A stretch of DNA of 57,559 nt from JAZKBN01 sp040388605 (GTDB lineage: Bacteria; Bacteroidota; Bacteroidia; Cytophagales; Flexibacteraceae). Each line of letters begins with the position of its first letter. Position 1 is the first letter of the stretch. The notes beneath the pieces are model-generated. The model had not been told where the DNA came from and did not search any database. It saw nothing but the letters and a program-made list of their open reading frames with translations. The stretch spans positions 1 to 57,559 of the forward strand of contig JAZKBN010000026.1 in assembly GCA_040388605.1 (NCBI GenBank), in the 5' to 3' direction. Both the position numbers and the translations under genes were made by a program. This document shows positions 42,369-51,248 of this stretch, in pieces.

Positions 42369-43868
42369 ATGTCGGCTCGACTTTTAAGCCTTTTACATTT
42401 AATAAGGGCAATCCTTTTTGGGGCTTTAATTTTTGCTATAACAGTTCAAATTCCTGAGGCATCGGCAAATACGGATTGCAAAACCGCTTTAAAATCTAAA
42501 GCTCATTCGCATAAAAGGCATCCTCGTAAATTCCGAGGCGGGCACTCTCGTAAATCAGTAAGGGGCAAGGGAACCGGCCGGTTACACCATAAACCAACAC
42601 GCAGACAAAATACTGCCGTTTTACTAAAACGTTACAGCAATACCATCACATTTCAGCCGAATGAACCTATTGGGATACAGAACAAAACGCCATTCAGCCA
42701 TTTAATACACAACGAAATAATCAGGGAAGCCATGATGGCTGACTCAGGCTTTTTTACACCATACCTGCGGAAAACAGCGGAATACCATATACAGATACTG
42801 TATTCAAAAATAACCCGAGACGAAGAAGGGAAAGCGTTGATTGAAACACATACTTATGGCATAGATACTGCTTCGTACTTTTTCCCTGCAAGCATGGTGA
42901 AACTACCCTGCTCTGCCCTGGCCCTTGAAAAACTGAATCGGCTGAACCTGCCTAATCTTGATAAAGAAAGCGTTATGCACAGCGGGGCTGAGTTCAGATG
43001 CCAGACACCTGAAAAAAGCAGGGATACAGCCCTTTTTCGTCGGCCTTCATTGGCGAATTATATTCGACGGATGATGCTTGTGAGCGATAATGTGGCTTAT
43101 AACCGCAGCTACGAATTCCTTGGCCCCGATTATATAAAGGAGCAGCTCACTTTAAAAGGCTACCCCACCGCCCGCATAATTCAACGCTTCGCCGGCTGCG
43201 ACCGAGAAGCCAACCGGCGCACAAACCCTGCAGTATTCCTGAACCCGGTTAATTGGGATACCCTGTATCGCCAACCCGGAAAACGCTCAGCTTCAGAACT
43301 TAGGAACCCAAATTCAAAGCCATACCTTGGCCATGCACACCTTGATTTCAGTGGAAAACGCTATGAAATGCCATACGATTTTTCGCACAGCAATCATTTG
43401 CTGATGGCAGATGTGCACAATATGGTTATTTCATTGATGCTGCCGGAAGCTGTGCACCCCAACCAACGCTTCGATATGAGCACCAATGATCTTGCTTTTT
43501 TGAAGAAGTACATGGGCATGTATCCGCGCGAATCAGGTATGCCTGAATACAGCAATCATAAAGTATATTACGACAGCTATAAAAAATACCTCGTATTCGG
43601 CAGGGGGCAGGCAGTAATTCCTGACAGTATTCGAATTTATAATATAGTAGGTATGGCGCAGGGCTTTCTTGCCGATTGTGCTTATATAACCGAGCCGGCA
43701 AACAATGTCGAGTTTTTCCTGTCGGCGCTTATTTATACCAATGCCGACGGTGTACTTAACGATGGCATTTACGAGTACAATACCCTTGGGCAGCCTTTCC
43801 TTAAAAGGTTGGGCCTCGCATTTTTAAATTATGAGCGCGAAAGGCAGAAGCTTGAAAAAAGTAAATAA
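42369..43868 (+). CDS. Class A beta-lactamase-fold serine hydrolase
   Basis: A 499-aa exported protein. After a signal-anchor (about 10-33) comes a strongly basic segment (about 42-80, rich in Lys, Arg and His). The beta-lactamase/transpeptidase-like domain follows, with S175-M-V-K178 (SxxK) in FFPASMVKLP and S239-D-N241 in MLVSDNVAYN. The third motif (KTG) is not clear; the expected place reads YNIVGMAQGFLADCAYI. A true antibiotic-degrading beta-lactamase usually needs KTG and a Glu on the omega loop. So a peptidase or esterase acting on cell-wall peptides is likelier. The gene lies 8 bp after maf. Confidence 0.78.
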   Translation: MSARLLSLLHLIRAILFGALIFAITVQIPEASANTDCKTALKSKAHSHKRHPRKFRGGHSRKSVRGKGTGRLHHKPTRRQNTAVLLKRYSNTITFQPNEPIGIQNKTPFSHLIHNEIIREAMMADSGFFTPYLRKTAEYHIQILYSKITRDEEGKALIETHTYGIDTASYFFPASMVKLPCSALALEKLNRLNLPNLDKESVMHSGAEFRCQTPEKSRDTALFRRPSLANYIRRMMLVSDNVAYNRSYEFLGPDYIKEQLTLKGYPTARIIQRFAGCDREANRRTNPAVFLNPVNWDTLYRQPGKRSASELRNPNSKPYLGHAHLDFSGKRYEMPYDFSHSNHLLMADVHNMVISLMLPEAVHPNQRFDMSTNDLAFLKKYMGMYPRESGMPEYSNHKVYYDSYKKYLVFGRGQAVIPDSIRIYNIVGMAQGFLADCAYITEPANNVEFFLSALIYTNADGVLNDGIYEYNTLGQPFLKRLGLAFLNYERERQKLEKSK

Positions 43869-43902
43869 GGCTATTCTGATTTCAGTAAACAATGCGTTCG
43901 CA

Positions 43903-44598
43903 TTATAGCTCACCCAATTTATTTTTTACCACCCATTCAGCCATGGCAAAATCAGGCGGGAAAGTTACTTTAAAATTGTAATGATGTCCGGGAACTGTAT
44001 GAATTTTGAAACCGGCCCTTTCAACAAGCGTTGCATCGTCGCTTGCTTCATCGAAAAACTCAGGTGAATAGGCTGCTTTTAATTGCGAGTGCCTGAAAAC
44101 CTGCGGTGTTTGCACAGCAACAAAGTTTTCCCTGTTAACAGATTCACTTCCGTTACTTTTAACGGCCCGCATAGAATCACGGATTGCTACCACGGGAACA
44201 GCATTCCCGAATTTTTCTGCTTCAGCAAAGCAAAGACCTGTGAGAATTTGGCCGGCAAAAGGTCTAACGCCATCGTGCACGGCAATAAGTGCGTCGTCAG
44301 CCAAATCGGCTAAATGGTTCAGGCCATTCCTTATACTTTGGCCACGGCTCGGCCCACCGAAAACAATTTCATAGCCGCTTGAATCAACCCCGTATTTTTC
44401 AACAAGGCTCAGCCAATAAGAACTCTGGATTTCAGGCAGCACCAGTACAATGCGGAGCTTAAGAGATTCATCCTCGGCAAACTGTTTTAAGGTATAAACC
44501 AACAGCGGTACCCCGTTTATAGTAAGGAACTGCTTAGGAATTTCGCTGCCCATGCGCAGGCCGCTGCCCCCTGCTGTTATAATTACTGCCCTTTCCAA
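43903..44598 (-). CDS. ispD: 2-C-methyl-D-erythritol 4-phosphate cytidylyltransferase
   Basis: A 231-aa enzyme of the non-mevalonate isoprenoid pathway: MEP plus CTP to CDP-ME. The nucleotide-binding block AGGSGLRMGSEIPKQFL, ALIAVHDGVRPF, and FVAVQTPQVFRHSQL are present. The start is a TTG at 44598; the frame closes with TAA a few codons upstream, so no earlier start exists. It lies only 12 bp after the BtuG-like gene and may be carried on the B12-riboswitch transcript. That would be odd for an essential gene unless it also has an internal promoter. Confidence 0.93.
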   Translation of the reverse strand: MERAVIITAGGSGLRMGSEIPKQFLTINGVPLLVYTLKQFAEDESLKLRIVLVLPEIQSSYWLSLVEKYGVDSSGYEIVFGGPSRGQSIRNGLNHLADLADDALIAVHDGVRPFAGQILTGLCFAEAEKFGNAVPVVAIRDSMRAVKSNGSESVNRENFVAVQTPQVFRHSQLKAAYSPEFFDEASDDATLVERAGFKIHTVPGHHYNFKVTFPPDFAMAEWVVKNKLGEL

Positions 44599-44610
44599 TT
44601 CCTGTTTTGC

Positions 44611-45702
44611 TTACTTCCTGAAAATAAATGAATTAGGAATAATTCCGGCCTGGAAAGTATCTTTTAATACGCCTTCGGGCGTATAACGAAGAACAGTTCC
44701 GTTTACAGTGTAGTCTTTGGCATCTGATACAAGTATTTCACCCTTAGGCGAAATACCAAGGCCGTAAAAGCGCCTCCCTTTGCGTTGAATAATAAGCTCC
44801 GGAGCCGGGTTAGGCTGTGTGGTTTTTATACGGTAAACGCCGCCGTTTATGTAATAAACAAGGTTAGCGGAACTATCTGTAACCAACGCACGCGCCTCCA
44901 GGCTGTCGATAATTGGATTAACCGAGGTTAATGCTTTTGTGTTGGTGTTAATACGCACCACCGATGGCGAAGCGCTGAAGGGGCCATGTTCAGTTAATAC
45001 CCAAATAGAACCCGAAGCATCTGCCACTATTTCAGTTATACCTTTTCCTACACCTATACTGTCGGTAACGCGGTCGAAATTAGGATCTATTACAAGTATA
45101 TTGTTCCCCCCGGGGCGGGTATCGTTTTGGCTGCGGCGCTGGGTTACATAAACCTTGCCGTTTACCCTTACCATTTTATTAGTCCAGCCCGATGCAGGGA
45201 TTTTTTTGAGTACTCGGCGCTGAGATATGCTGAGCATGGCTAGGCTGTCATCGTACAAGTCGGTCACATAGGCTTTATCTTCGCCGGTTTGCAGCATGTA
45301 CCTTGGTGAGCGCAGGCCAAAAATTCGGCCTGATGAAACCATTGTGTTCATATCTACAATCTCAATTTTCTGGCTGTTGTTTACCACAAGGTATCCTATA
45401 TTACCCTGAACGGTCAAGCTTTGAACCACATCTCCGGCAACGTAGCCGTTTGCACAGTTAAAAGCATCGTCGAGCTGCAGGCTGCCCGATATCCAGCTGA
45501 TACCGCCGTTACCGGAACCGAAATTGCCTTCGTTGAGCACATAAACGCCATCGGAAAAAGTTTTACCTGCCGGGCAATCTTTGTTTCCGTTTATGTTGCT
45601 GTCATCGTCAAGGGTGCAGGAAACGAGGAATAATAACCCGGAAACAATAATCAAGCTTGCCGGTCGAAAGCAAAAAGCAGAAATGGTTTTAAGGAATTTC
45701 AT
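44611..45702 (-). CDS. BtuG-like beta-propeller surface lipoprotein (DUF5074/YncE)
   Basis: A 363-aa lipoprotein with a lipobox at LLFLVSCTLDDDSN (Cys29). A beta-propeller follows, opening with the Bacteroidota signature GVYVLNEGNFGSGNGGISWISG. Further blades include GYLVVNNSQKIEIVDMN, KAYVTDLYDDSLAMLSI and NILVIDPNFDRVTDSIGVGKGI. In Bacteroides thetaiotaomicron, BtuG is a propeller lipoprotein that captures vitamin B12 on the cell surface and hands it to BtuB. The B12 riboswitch upstream and the adjacent BtuB-like receptor support that role here. Alternative: a general DUF5074 surface protein. Confidence 0.85.
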   Translation of the reverse strand: MKFLKTISAFCFRPASLIIVSGLLFLVSCTLDDDSNINGNKDCPAGKTFSDGVYVLNEGNFGSGNGGISWISGSLQLDDAFNCANGYVAGDVVQSLTVQGNIGYLVVNNSQKIEIVDMNTMVSSGRIFGLRSPRYMLQTGEDKAYVTDLYDDSLAMLSISQRRVLKKIPASGWTNKMVRVNGKVYVTQRRSQNDTRPGGNNILVIDPNFDRVTDSIGVGKGITEIVADASGSIWVLTEHGPFSASPSVVRINTNTKALTSVNPIIDSLEARALVTDSSANLVYYINGGVYRIKTTQPNPAPELIIQRKGRRFYGLGISPKGEILVSDAKDYTVNGTVLRYTPEGVLKDTFQAGIIPNSFIFRK

Positions 45703-45719
45703 TAATTGGTTTGCATGGC

Positions 45720-47630
45720 TTAAAAAGACCAGCCAATAGTTAGGTTAAAACTTTGCAAAGGCATTGGCCGCATGGCAACAGATTGCCAAACCTGTCCGAA
45801 AATATTGTCGCCGCGGGCTTGCAGGCTAAAGGCACCTATGCGGTTCCTGTTGAAATTGTAGCCGCATGCAAAATTACTGAGAAGGTATGCCGGAAGGTAA
45901 GCAGAATTATCGGCTGCAATATAACGCTTTCCGACGAGCAGCTGCTCAAATGCAAGCCAAAGGCCGCTGCTCTGCCACCTGATTGAAGATTGCAAAACCT
46001 GCTTCGGAATGTAAACCAGCTGCTTATTTAAAGAACCTATGTTAACACCTTCAACAGCAAGCGCTGAAGTATATTGATGGCTAACATTCAGGTTCCATTC
46101 ACCAAGACCCGGTATTTGGGTGTGCATATTCACACTGCTTTCAAGGCCCGATGAACGAACTTTCCTTACATTTTGTGCACTCCAAAAACCTGACAGGCCC
46201 GGAATCCATAGTATCCAATTATCGGTTAAGCTTGTATAAGCACCTGCTTCGGCCTTTATAAAAACTTTACCGTTATGGCTGTAAGATGCACCTGCCTCAG
46301 CAGCGTGGCCTGTTTCCGGCTTAAGATTGGGGTTTCCGCCGGGGAACCAATACCTGTCGTTAAGGGTTGGCGCATGAAAATTACGATTGCCTGCCATGCG
46401 CAGCTGCCATACCTGTGTTTGGCTAAGCCATTGTTTACGAAGGCCAAAGGCGTATAAAAACGGCGTTAAATGCGCATCAAAAGCATCCTGCCGCAGGAGA
46501 GCGCTTAAATCCCAGTCTTTTCCGGCATTATAGTTTGCAGAACTTAAAAGCCCGTGTCGGTTTTGGATGCGTATTCCGCTGAACCCGGGCGAAAAGCAAA
46601 AATCAGTTAATGAATTGCTGCCGAGGTTAATATTCAGCTTTTCAGTTTGCAAAAGCCCAATATTTCCGTTCAGTCTAATGCCGTTTACATGGCTCAGGCT
46701 GCGCAGGCGGGCATCGGTATTTTGGTATTCAATGGCATCGCCGGTAAAAGCAGCAGTAATTGTGCGCCCGCCGGCTTTACTTTTCATGGAAGCCAGGAAG
46801 CGTGCCGATCTGTCTTTTTGGCTTTCCGGGGCTGAATATGAAGTCATAGGGGGGGCAAGATTCCGGCGGCTGAATTGCAGCCAGCCGGAAATGGTTATGA
46901 TTCCGGCAGAAGTATTAAAACCAAAATCCTGCATAAATGAGTATTGCTCTAAATCGGCATGCCGGTTGCGTTGCATGGGCTTTGCCGGATCTGTGGTATT
47001 CCTGAACAGGAAATTATTCAGGGCGCTCCTGCTGCTGAACACTGTTCTGCTTTGGAAAAACCTGCTGCCCGAAGCTAAATTAAACCTGAGCGATTTGAGC
47101 CCGAAACTTCCGGCAGTAAGTTGCAGACCCGTTTTGAAAATGGGCTCAAAAGAAAATGAATTATCAAGATGAATGCTGCCTCCCAAGCCCCCGGTGCCGT
47201 AGGAAAGGCTTCCGCCACCGAAGTTTATATGCAGCTTATTAAAGCCTGAGGCCGGGAAAAGGCTTAAATCAGTTTGCCCAAGCAAGGGGCTGTTAAGAGC
47301 AATTCCGTTCCAATAAGTTTGGGTGTGGCTTGCGCCTGTTCCGCGTAAAGATGGTGTGGCAAGACCTCCTAAGCCATAGCTGCGAATAAAAACAGGCGTT
47401 TTTTGAGCGAGCATATCGGCAAGGTTGGCTGCCGGGTTCCGGGCAATATCAATACTATCAGGCCCTGACTGTTTGAAACCGGCAAACCGCCGGATGCTAC
47501 CGGTGCTTAAGTTAAATTCAGCCGTGGTGTCGGGCTTAATAGTTTGGGCATGAAGCCCAAAGTGCCATAAAAAAATTATGGCCGAGAATACAAATAATCG
47601 CGCATAAGCCGGGCAGATTCCATATTGCAT
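45720..47630 (-). CDS. BtuB-like TonB-dependent receptor
   Basis: A 636-aa outer-membrane transporter with a signal peptide (LFVFSAIIFLWHFGLHAQ). The plug domain spans about 50-160 (NLADMLAQKTPVFIRSYGLGGLATPSLRGTGASHTQTYWNGIALNSP). The barrel follows and ends LQSFNLTIGWSF. It lacks the carboxypeptidase-like N-domain and its size matches BtuB (about 600-650). It lies in a cobalamin-riboswitch operon next to a BtuG-like lipoprotein, so the substrate is most likely vitamin B12 or another corrinoid. The spacing to BtuG is 17 bp. Confidence 0.87.
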   Translation of the reverse strand: MQYGICPAYARLFVFSAIIFLWHFGLHAQTIKPDTTAEFNLSTGSIRRFAGFKQSGPDSIDIARNPAANLADMLAQKTPVFIRSYGLGGLATPSLRGTGASHTQTYWNGIALNSPLLGQTDLSLFPASGFNKLHINFGGGSLSYGTGGLGGSIHLDNSFSFEPIFKTGLQLTAGSFGLKSLRFNLASGSRFFQSRTVFSSRSALNNFLFRNTTDPAKPMQRNRHADLEQYSFMQDFGFNTSAGIITISGWLQFSRRNLAPPMTSYSAPESQKDRSARFLASMKSKAGGRTITAAFTGDAIEYQNTDARLRSLSHVNGIRLNGNIGLLQTEKLNINLGSNSLTDFCFSPGFSGIRIQNRHGLLSSANYNAGKDWDLSALLRQDAFDAHLTPFLYAFGLRKQWLSQTQVWQLRMAGNRNFHAPTLNDRYWFPGGNPNLKPETGHAAEAGASYSHNGKVFIKAEAGAYTSLTDNWILWIPGLSGFWSAQNVRKVRSSGLESSVNMHTQIPGLGEWNLNVSHQYTSALAVEGVNIGSLNKQLVYIPKQVLQSSIRWQSSGLWLAFEQLLVGKRYIAADNSAYLPAYLLSNFACGYNFNRNRIGAFSLQARGDNIFGQVWQSVAMRPMPLQSFNLTIGWSF

Positions 47631-47637
47631 GACCGCC

Positions 47638-48048
47638 TTAATCAGGAATTACAACAAAACAGGTTCTGTAAACCCGGCCTTTTAATGCCAGGCAAAAAAA
47701 GAAAAAGCCGGGACAAGCAGGGGCAATAAATTTAGCATGCTCACCAACCAAATTTATTGTGCCTGAGGCAACAGTTTCACCGGCCAGGTTATAAATATTT
47801 ACAGCGCCGGTACTATTGCTCCCTGAACCTTTTAAAAGAATTTGAATTTCCCTGCCAAATACTGCCGGGTTCGGGAAAACAGAGAGAGAAAATGCATGAT
47901 CTATTATGCCTACTTCCACATTATTCACTGCAACAAATGCATGGCCATCGCCGGGGCCTCCGTGGTATGCGGTTTGGGCACTTGCATTTTGCTTAAAACC
48001 GGATATAAGAATTAGGCAAAGGAAAAGTAAGCAGAGCGGCTTATTCAT
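47638..48048 (-). CDS. Small secreted protein with T9SS-type C-terminal sorting domain
   Basis: A 136-aa protein. It has a signal peptide (LCLLFLCLILISGFKQNASAQ), a short mature segment (TAYHGGPGDGHAFVAVNNV) and then most of a type A T9SS sorting domain (SVFPNPAVFGREIQIL, VNIYNLAGETVASG). The conserved G-G-x-G-D-G-x-A segment occurs in other Bacteroidota secreted proteins. Its ATG overlaps the stop of the FGE-domain gene by 8 bp. The terminal strand (GRVYRTCFVVIPD) is less regular than in textbook CTDs. It is almost a bare sorting domain, so its function may be structural or ligand-binding within the B12 locus. Confidence 0.8.
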   Translation of the reverse strand: MNKPLCLLFLCLILISGFKQNASAQTAYHGGPGDGHAFVAVNNVEVGIIDHAFSLSVFPNPAVFGREIQILLKGSGSNSTGAVNIYNLAGETVASGTINLVGEHAKFIAPACPGFFFFCLALKGRVYRTCFVVIPD

Positions 48049-49552
48049 CGCTTAACCCTCCCCTGCCGCCGGTTGTGCTGCGGTAATCGTTAAATTTCAG
48101 GTCGCGGTAAAAGCGGTCAGATACAGCCCCGTCTCTGAAGGGGTAAGTAAAGCTGTTAAACATAAGGCTCAGCCATGAGCCACCTCGCAGAATTACTCCC
48201 TTTGCATCGGCAGCAGGCCAATCAGGGTTTTGAATACCGTTTTGTGTGCCCAAAAATTCCGTTCCTTCCTTTAGGCTGATTACAGGCTCCCATAAATTGC
48301 CGCTCAGCTCCATGGCCCCATAATAGCCTGCACCGGCTTCTGCCCTTGAGCTTATGCCAGATGCTGCAAATCCACAGCGTGCCGGCCCGGGACTATATGC
48401 CTGCCCGGCAGGCAAGGCAGATCTGCACAGACCTGCGCCTGCTTTTCCTTTTTCAACTACCGATTCTTTTTCACTGCCGTCAGCAATTAGGTTTACGGCA
48501 ACCACCATTGAATCTGTACCCCAGGCAAGTTCTTTAGGCTTAAACGATATAGGACCCCTGCAGGCTTTTTCGTATTCGGGCTCAGTTATTGGCCTGAGAC
48601 CCGCCCAAGCAAGGAATGAGGCAGTATTGTGCCAGCTCAGCCAGTTGCATGCCCTTGATTGCCCGTCTGTCGAATCATTGAAGTCGGAATTGTTGTTTGC
48701 GTTACAGGCAAATATGAGGGCTTGACCTTCAGCAGGTTCAGCTGATATTATAATCCCGTTGCGAGTTGGGTTTGCACCGGGAGGCACCATAGCGTAAGCT
48801 CCTTTTTTCAGGTCAGAAGCCCTGATATGAATTTGGGCTTCCTGCTCTTCTCGGTTAAGCGTATTCAGGTAATCGGCAAACTGCTGCTGGCTTATTTCGT
48901 ACTTCATAAGCCAAAATGCCTTATTGCCGAATGGGAATGCCTGAGGCACATTGTATGATTGCAATGGCCCCGATGGCATGCCGGGTAAATTTACATCGTG
49001 TAAAATTAGGTCTGCCGCTCCCTGGCTTACAAATAAAGGAGAACAGTTGTCCTGGAAACTGCTTTCTGCAAATGAGTAATTACTTATGGAATCACCTAAA
49101 TAAAAGGGCCCTGCAGGTACATACACCATTTCAACGGCAAAGGCCCTGAAATCATAATTACCCGGAGGTAAAGGGCTTTCAAGGGATAAGGCAATAATTC
49201 CATCGGCAATGCCTGCTGTATTGCTTTTGATTGAAACTAAGACTCCTGTTTTTTCCTTTACCGATTTAATGAGGAGGTTGCCGAATACCAATCGGTGCGC
49301 AGTACTGTCAGGAGAAAATACAAGTGGCCGAAAGCTTCCCGAACCGGCATCCCGGTATTTCATAAAAAACCATGCCCCATCTTTATTGTTCGGGGCAATG
49401 CCGGGCGTGTTCCAGCTGTTTTGCCAGCTGATGTGTATTTCAACGGCTGAACCATCAATTATTTTTATATCCGATACCTGTATGCCATTGCCGTACATGC
49501 TTATCGAGATAAGCATGAACAGTAAAGTACCAAGTACCGGTATAATTTTCAT
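48041..49552 (-). CDS. Secreted protein with FGE-sulfatase (SUMF1-like) domain
   Basis: A 503-aa exported protein with signal peptide (about 1-22). A beta-rich N-terminal domain covers about 25-135. The FGE/SUMF1-like domain spans about 140-490 (VEMVYVPAGPFYLGDSISN, FWLMKYEISQQQFADYLN, CNWLSWHNTASFLAWAGLRPITEPEYEKACRGP, GNLWEPVISL, ILRGGSWLS). FGE-type folds include formylglycine enzymes, EgtB partners and many carbohydrate- or ligand-binding proteins; the paired active-site Cys of true FGE are not evident. Its place in a B12-controlled operon is unexplained. It lies 7 bp after the upstream gene. Confidence 0.83.
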   Translation of the reverse strand: MKIIPVLGTLLFMLISISMYGNGIQVSDIKIIDGSAVEIHISWQNSWNTPGIAPNNKDGAWFFMKYRDAGSGSFRPLVFSPDSTAHRLVFGNLLIKSVKEKTGVLVSIKSNTAGIADGIIALSLESPLPPGNYDFRAFAVEMVYVPAGPFYLGDSISNYSFAESSFQDNCSPLFVSQGAADLILHDVNLPGMPSGPLQSYNVPQAFPFGNKAFWLMKYEISQQQFADYLNTLNREEQEAQIHIRASDLKKGAYAMVPPGANPTRNGIIISAEPAEGQALIFACNANNNSDFNDSTDGQSRACNWLSWHNTASFLAWAGLRPITEPEYEKACRGPISFKPKELAWGTDSMVVAVNLIADGSEKESVVEKGKAGAGLCRSALPAGQAYSPGPARCGFAASGISSRAEAGAGYYGAMELSGNLWEPVISLKEGTEFLGTQNGIQNPDWPAADAKGVILRGGSWLSLMFNSFTYPFRDGAVSDRFYRDLKFNDYRSTTGGRGGLSDE

Positions 49553-49559
49553 ATAATCC

Positions 49560-50933
49560 CTATTTACGGATGAGCATTTCAGAAGCTGTGCCTTTGGCTC
49601 CGTTTACCTGCAAAATGTACATACCCGCCTGTAAAGCCCTGATATTTAGCTCCGGGTTAGCTGTGCTAATAAATCCGGTCAATACAGTTTTGCCGCTTAA
49701 ATCTGAAATTTTGTAAGTATTAGCTAAAGGCGCGAAACCGTTATAGCTAACCCGGATAAAATCGTCTGCCGGGTTGGGGCTTATTTCCAACTCCGGCTTA
49801 CTTTCAGCTAACTGCTCAATTCCGGTGGTGCATTCAAACTGTGATGCAACAACCGCCTCAGGCGAAGTGCCGACTTCAAAAGAGTCAGTCACTAAACCGG
49901 AACGGCTTATTCGCCAGGCTTTTCCGTTGCTTATGTAATCCTGTGATGTGGCTGTAAAATACTTGTCTTCACTTTCGGCGGTAATGGTTGCAGCCGCAAA
50001 AGGACGGTTAAAAAGAACAGGGTTAATCATTCTCGCTGTGCTAAGGTCATACACGCCGAAACCCGAAGCGGAAAAACGTGCATAAAGCAGGTTATTAATC
50101 ACACCTATTCCATCGCCCACAGGGTGTGGCAACAGTTTATGTTCAAAGCTGCCGTCTGCGGAATTGTAAATGGTTATAGCACCCGTACTGCTGCCAAATT
50201 CAAGGGCATTAACTGAAATTACTTTTCCGGGCAATGCCGGTGAAGTAAAAAGCTTGCCTATTGATGTTGCATTGGTGCCTAAATCAATAATTCTGCTGAG
50301 CCTGCGGGTAGCAAGATTCACTATGGCAAGTTTACCGCCAACAGTACCCCATGAGCCGGGTACTGAAACAAACAGTGAATCTCCGATTACCGCAAGGCCG
50401 TCGGCTTCATCGGGTATGCCGGTAACGTAAGTGCGGGTGCTTAGGCTGTCGTTGAAAAGAACAAGGCGCGCACCGCCTGCAGGGGTACCAAAGGCACGCG
50501 TTGCGGCAATGATTATACCATGTGTATTGCTTGCCGGAATGTAAAGCAGGCTGTTAATCCCGTCAAGGGTATCGGCTTGGGCAAGTCGGCGGGCGGGGTT
50601 GCCACAGCATAAAGACTCGTATTTGGTCAGGTGCGTGGTTGTAGCCACGTAACAGGCCGAAGATGTTGCAATTGCATCTGATACAGATTCATCCTGAATT
50701 GTATCAATTGTTGCATAGGTGCCAAACCTTGGAGCAAGAGTGGTTACTGTAACCCTGTCGGCATAAGGGCCGGCAAATTCATATTTTCCGCCGTTAATAA
50801 TAAAGGTTTTGTTTATGCCGCAATATTGGGCATAAGAACCGGGTGAAGCCAAAACTCCTGCAAGTAAAATGAACAGGGCCCCAGTTAATGGAAATTTGAA
50901 GCAGAACTTTGTGGACTGTAATATTTTATGCAT
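49560..50933 (-). CDS. T9SS-sorted beta-propeller protein, first gene of the B12-riboswitch operon
   Basis: A 457-aa secreted protein. A signal peptide (about 1-35, FPLTGALFILLAGVLASPGSYAQ) precedes a beta-propeller-like domain of about 330 residues with YncE-type repeats (GLAVIGDSLFVSVPGSWGTVGGKLAIVNLATRRLSRIIDLG). A type A T9SS sorting domain is at the C-terminus (LEISPNPADDFIRVSYNG to EMLIRK). It shares the propeller theme with the BtuG-like lipoprotein at the other end of the operon but is exported by a different route. A corrinoid-binding surface or released protein is a plausible inference. The B12 riboswitch lies about 135 nt upstream. Confidence 0.82.
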   Translation of the reverse strand: MHKILQSTKFCFKFPLTGALFILLAGVLASPGSYAQYCGINKTFIINGGKYEFAGPYADRVTVTTLAPRFGTYATIDTIQDESVSDAIATSSACYVATTTHLTKYESLCCGNPARRLAQADTLDGINSLLYIPASNTHGIIIAATRAFGTPAGGARLVLFNDSLSTRTYVTGIPDEADGLAVIGDSLFVSVPGSWGTVGGKLAIVNLATRRLSRIIDLGTNATSIGKLFTSPALPGKVISVNALEFGSSTGAITIYNSADGSFEHKLLPHPVGDGIGVINNLLYARFSASGFGVYDLSTARMINPVLFNRPFAAATITAESEDKYFTATSQDYISNGKAWRISRSGLVTDSFEVGTSPEAVVASQFECTTGIEQLAESKPELEISPNPADDFIRVSYNGFAPLANTYKISDLSGKTVLTGFISTANPELNIRALQAGMYILQVNGAKGTASEMLIRK

Positions 50934-50968
50934 CCGTGTTTAAGAGATTAAACGGTTGCGGGTATAAG

Positions 50969-51036
50969 AAAAAACAGCAGGCCGTAATCCTGTATTCAAT
51001 CAGGGGAATGCGTTAAAACGGCTTGCCGTTCCCCTG
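50969..51036 (-). promoter_or_regulatory. Candidate expression platform after the B12 aptamer
   Basis: Between aptamer and first ATG the minus-strand RNA can form an 8-bp stem (CAGGGGAA, 51036-51029 / TTCCCCTG, 51008-51001) around an inner AACGG/CCGTT hairpin. Further on is a run of six U (50974-50969). There is no strong stem directly before that U run, so control by transcription termination is uncertain; translational control is equally possible. Confidence 0.4.
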
Positions 51037-51067
51037 CCTTTCACCCGAAAGCCTGTGAACTGATAAT

Positions 51068-51244
51068 TTTAAGAAAGGCAGGTCTCCTGGCTTGCCTGCC
51101 GCAGCTGCCTTCCCGGCAAAATGCCAGTGGCTTAAAACCATGCTGCGGTTTTGTAATAGGCTTACAGTTGCGGGGACAGCTACCGTCTTACACGGTATTC
51201 CCTTTTAAGCGCTTCACCAAAAAGATAAAGCGGCACCATTTCCG
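51068..51244 (-). promoter_or_regulatory. Cobalamin riboswitch (adenosyl- or hydroxo/methylcobalamin aptamer)
   Basis: On the minus strand all conserved elements occur in order. GTCCCCGCAACTGTAAG (51177-51161) forms the core after a GGGAATACCGTG-type stem. GCCACTGG (51131-51124) follows, then CCGGGAAGGC near 51115-51106. The B12 box GCCAGGAGACC is at 51091-51081. The closing stem falls between about 51243-51236 and 51077-51070. Such RNA elements bind cobalamin and turn off transport or synthesis genes when B12 is plentiful. It controls the operon starting at 50933. Confidence 0.95.
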
Positions 51245-51248
51245 AGTA

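Noticed and set aside
42369..43868. Calling this gene an antibiotic-resistance beta-lactamase
   Set aside because: The KTG motif and omega-loop Glu are not evident, so resistance is not supported.
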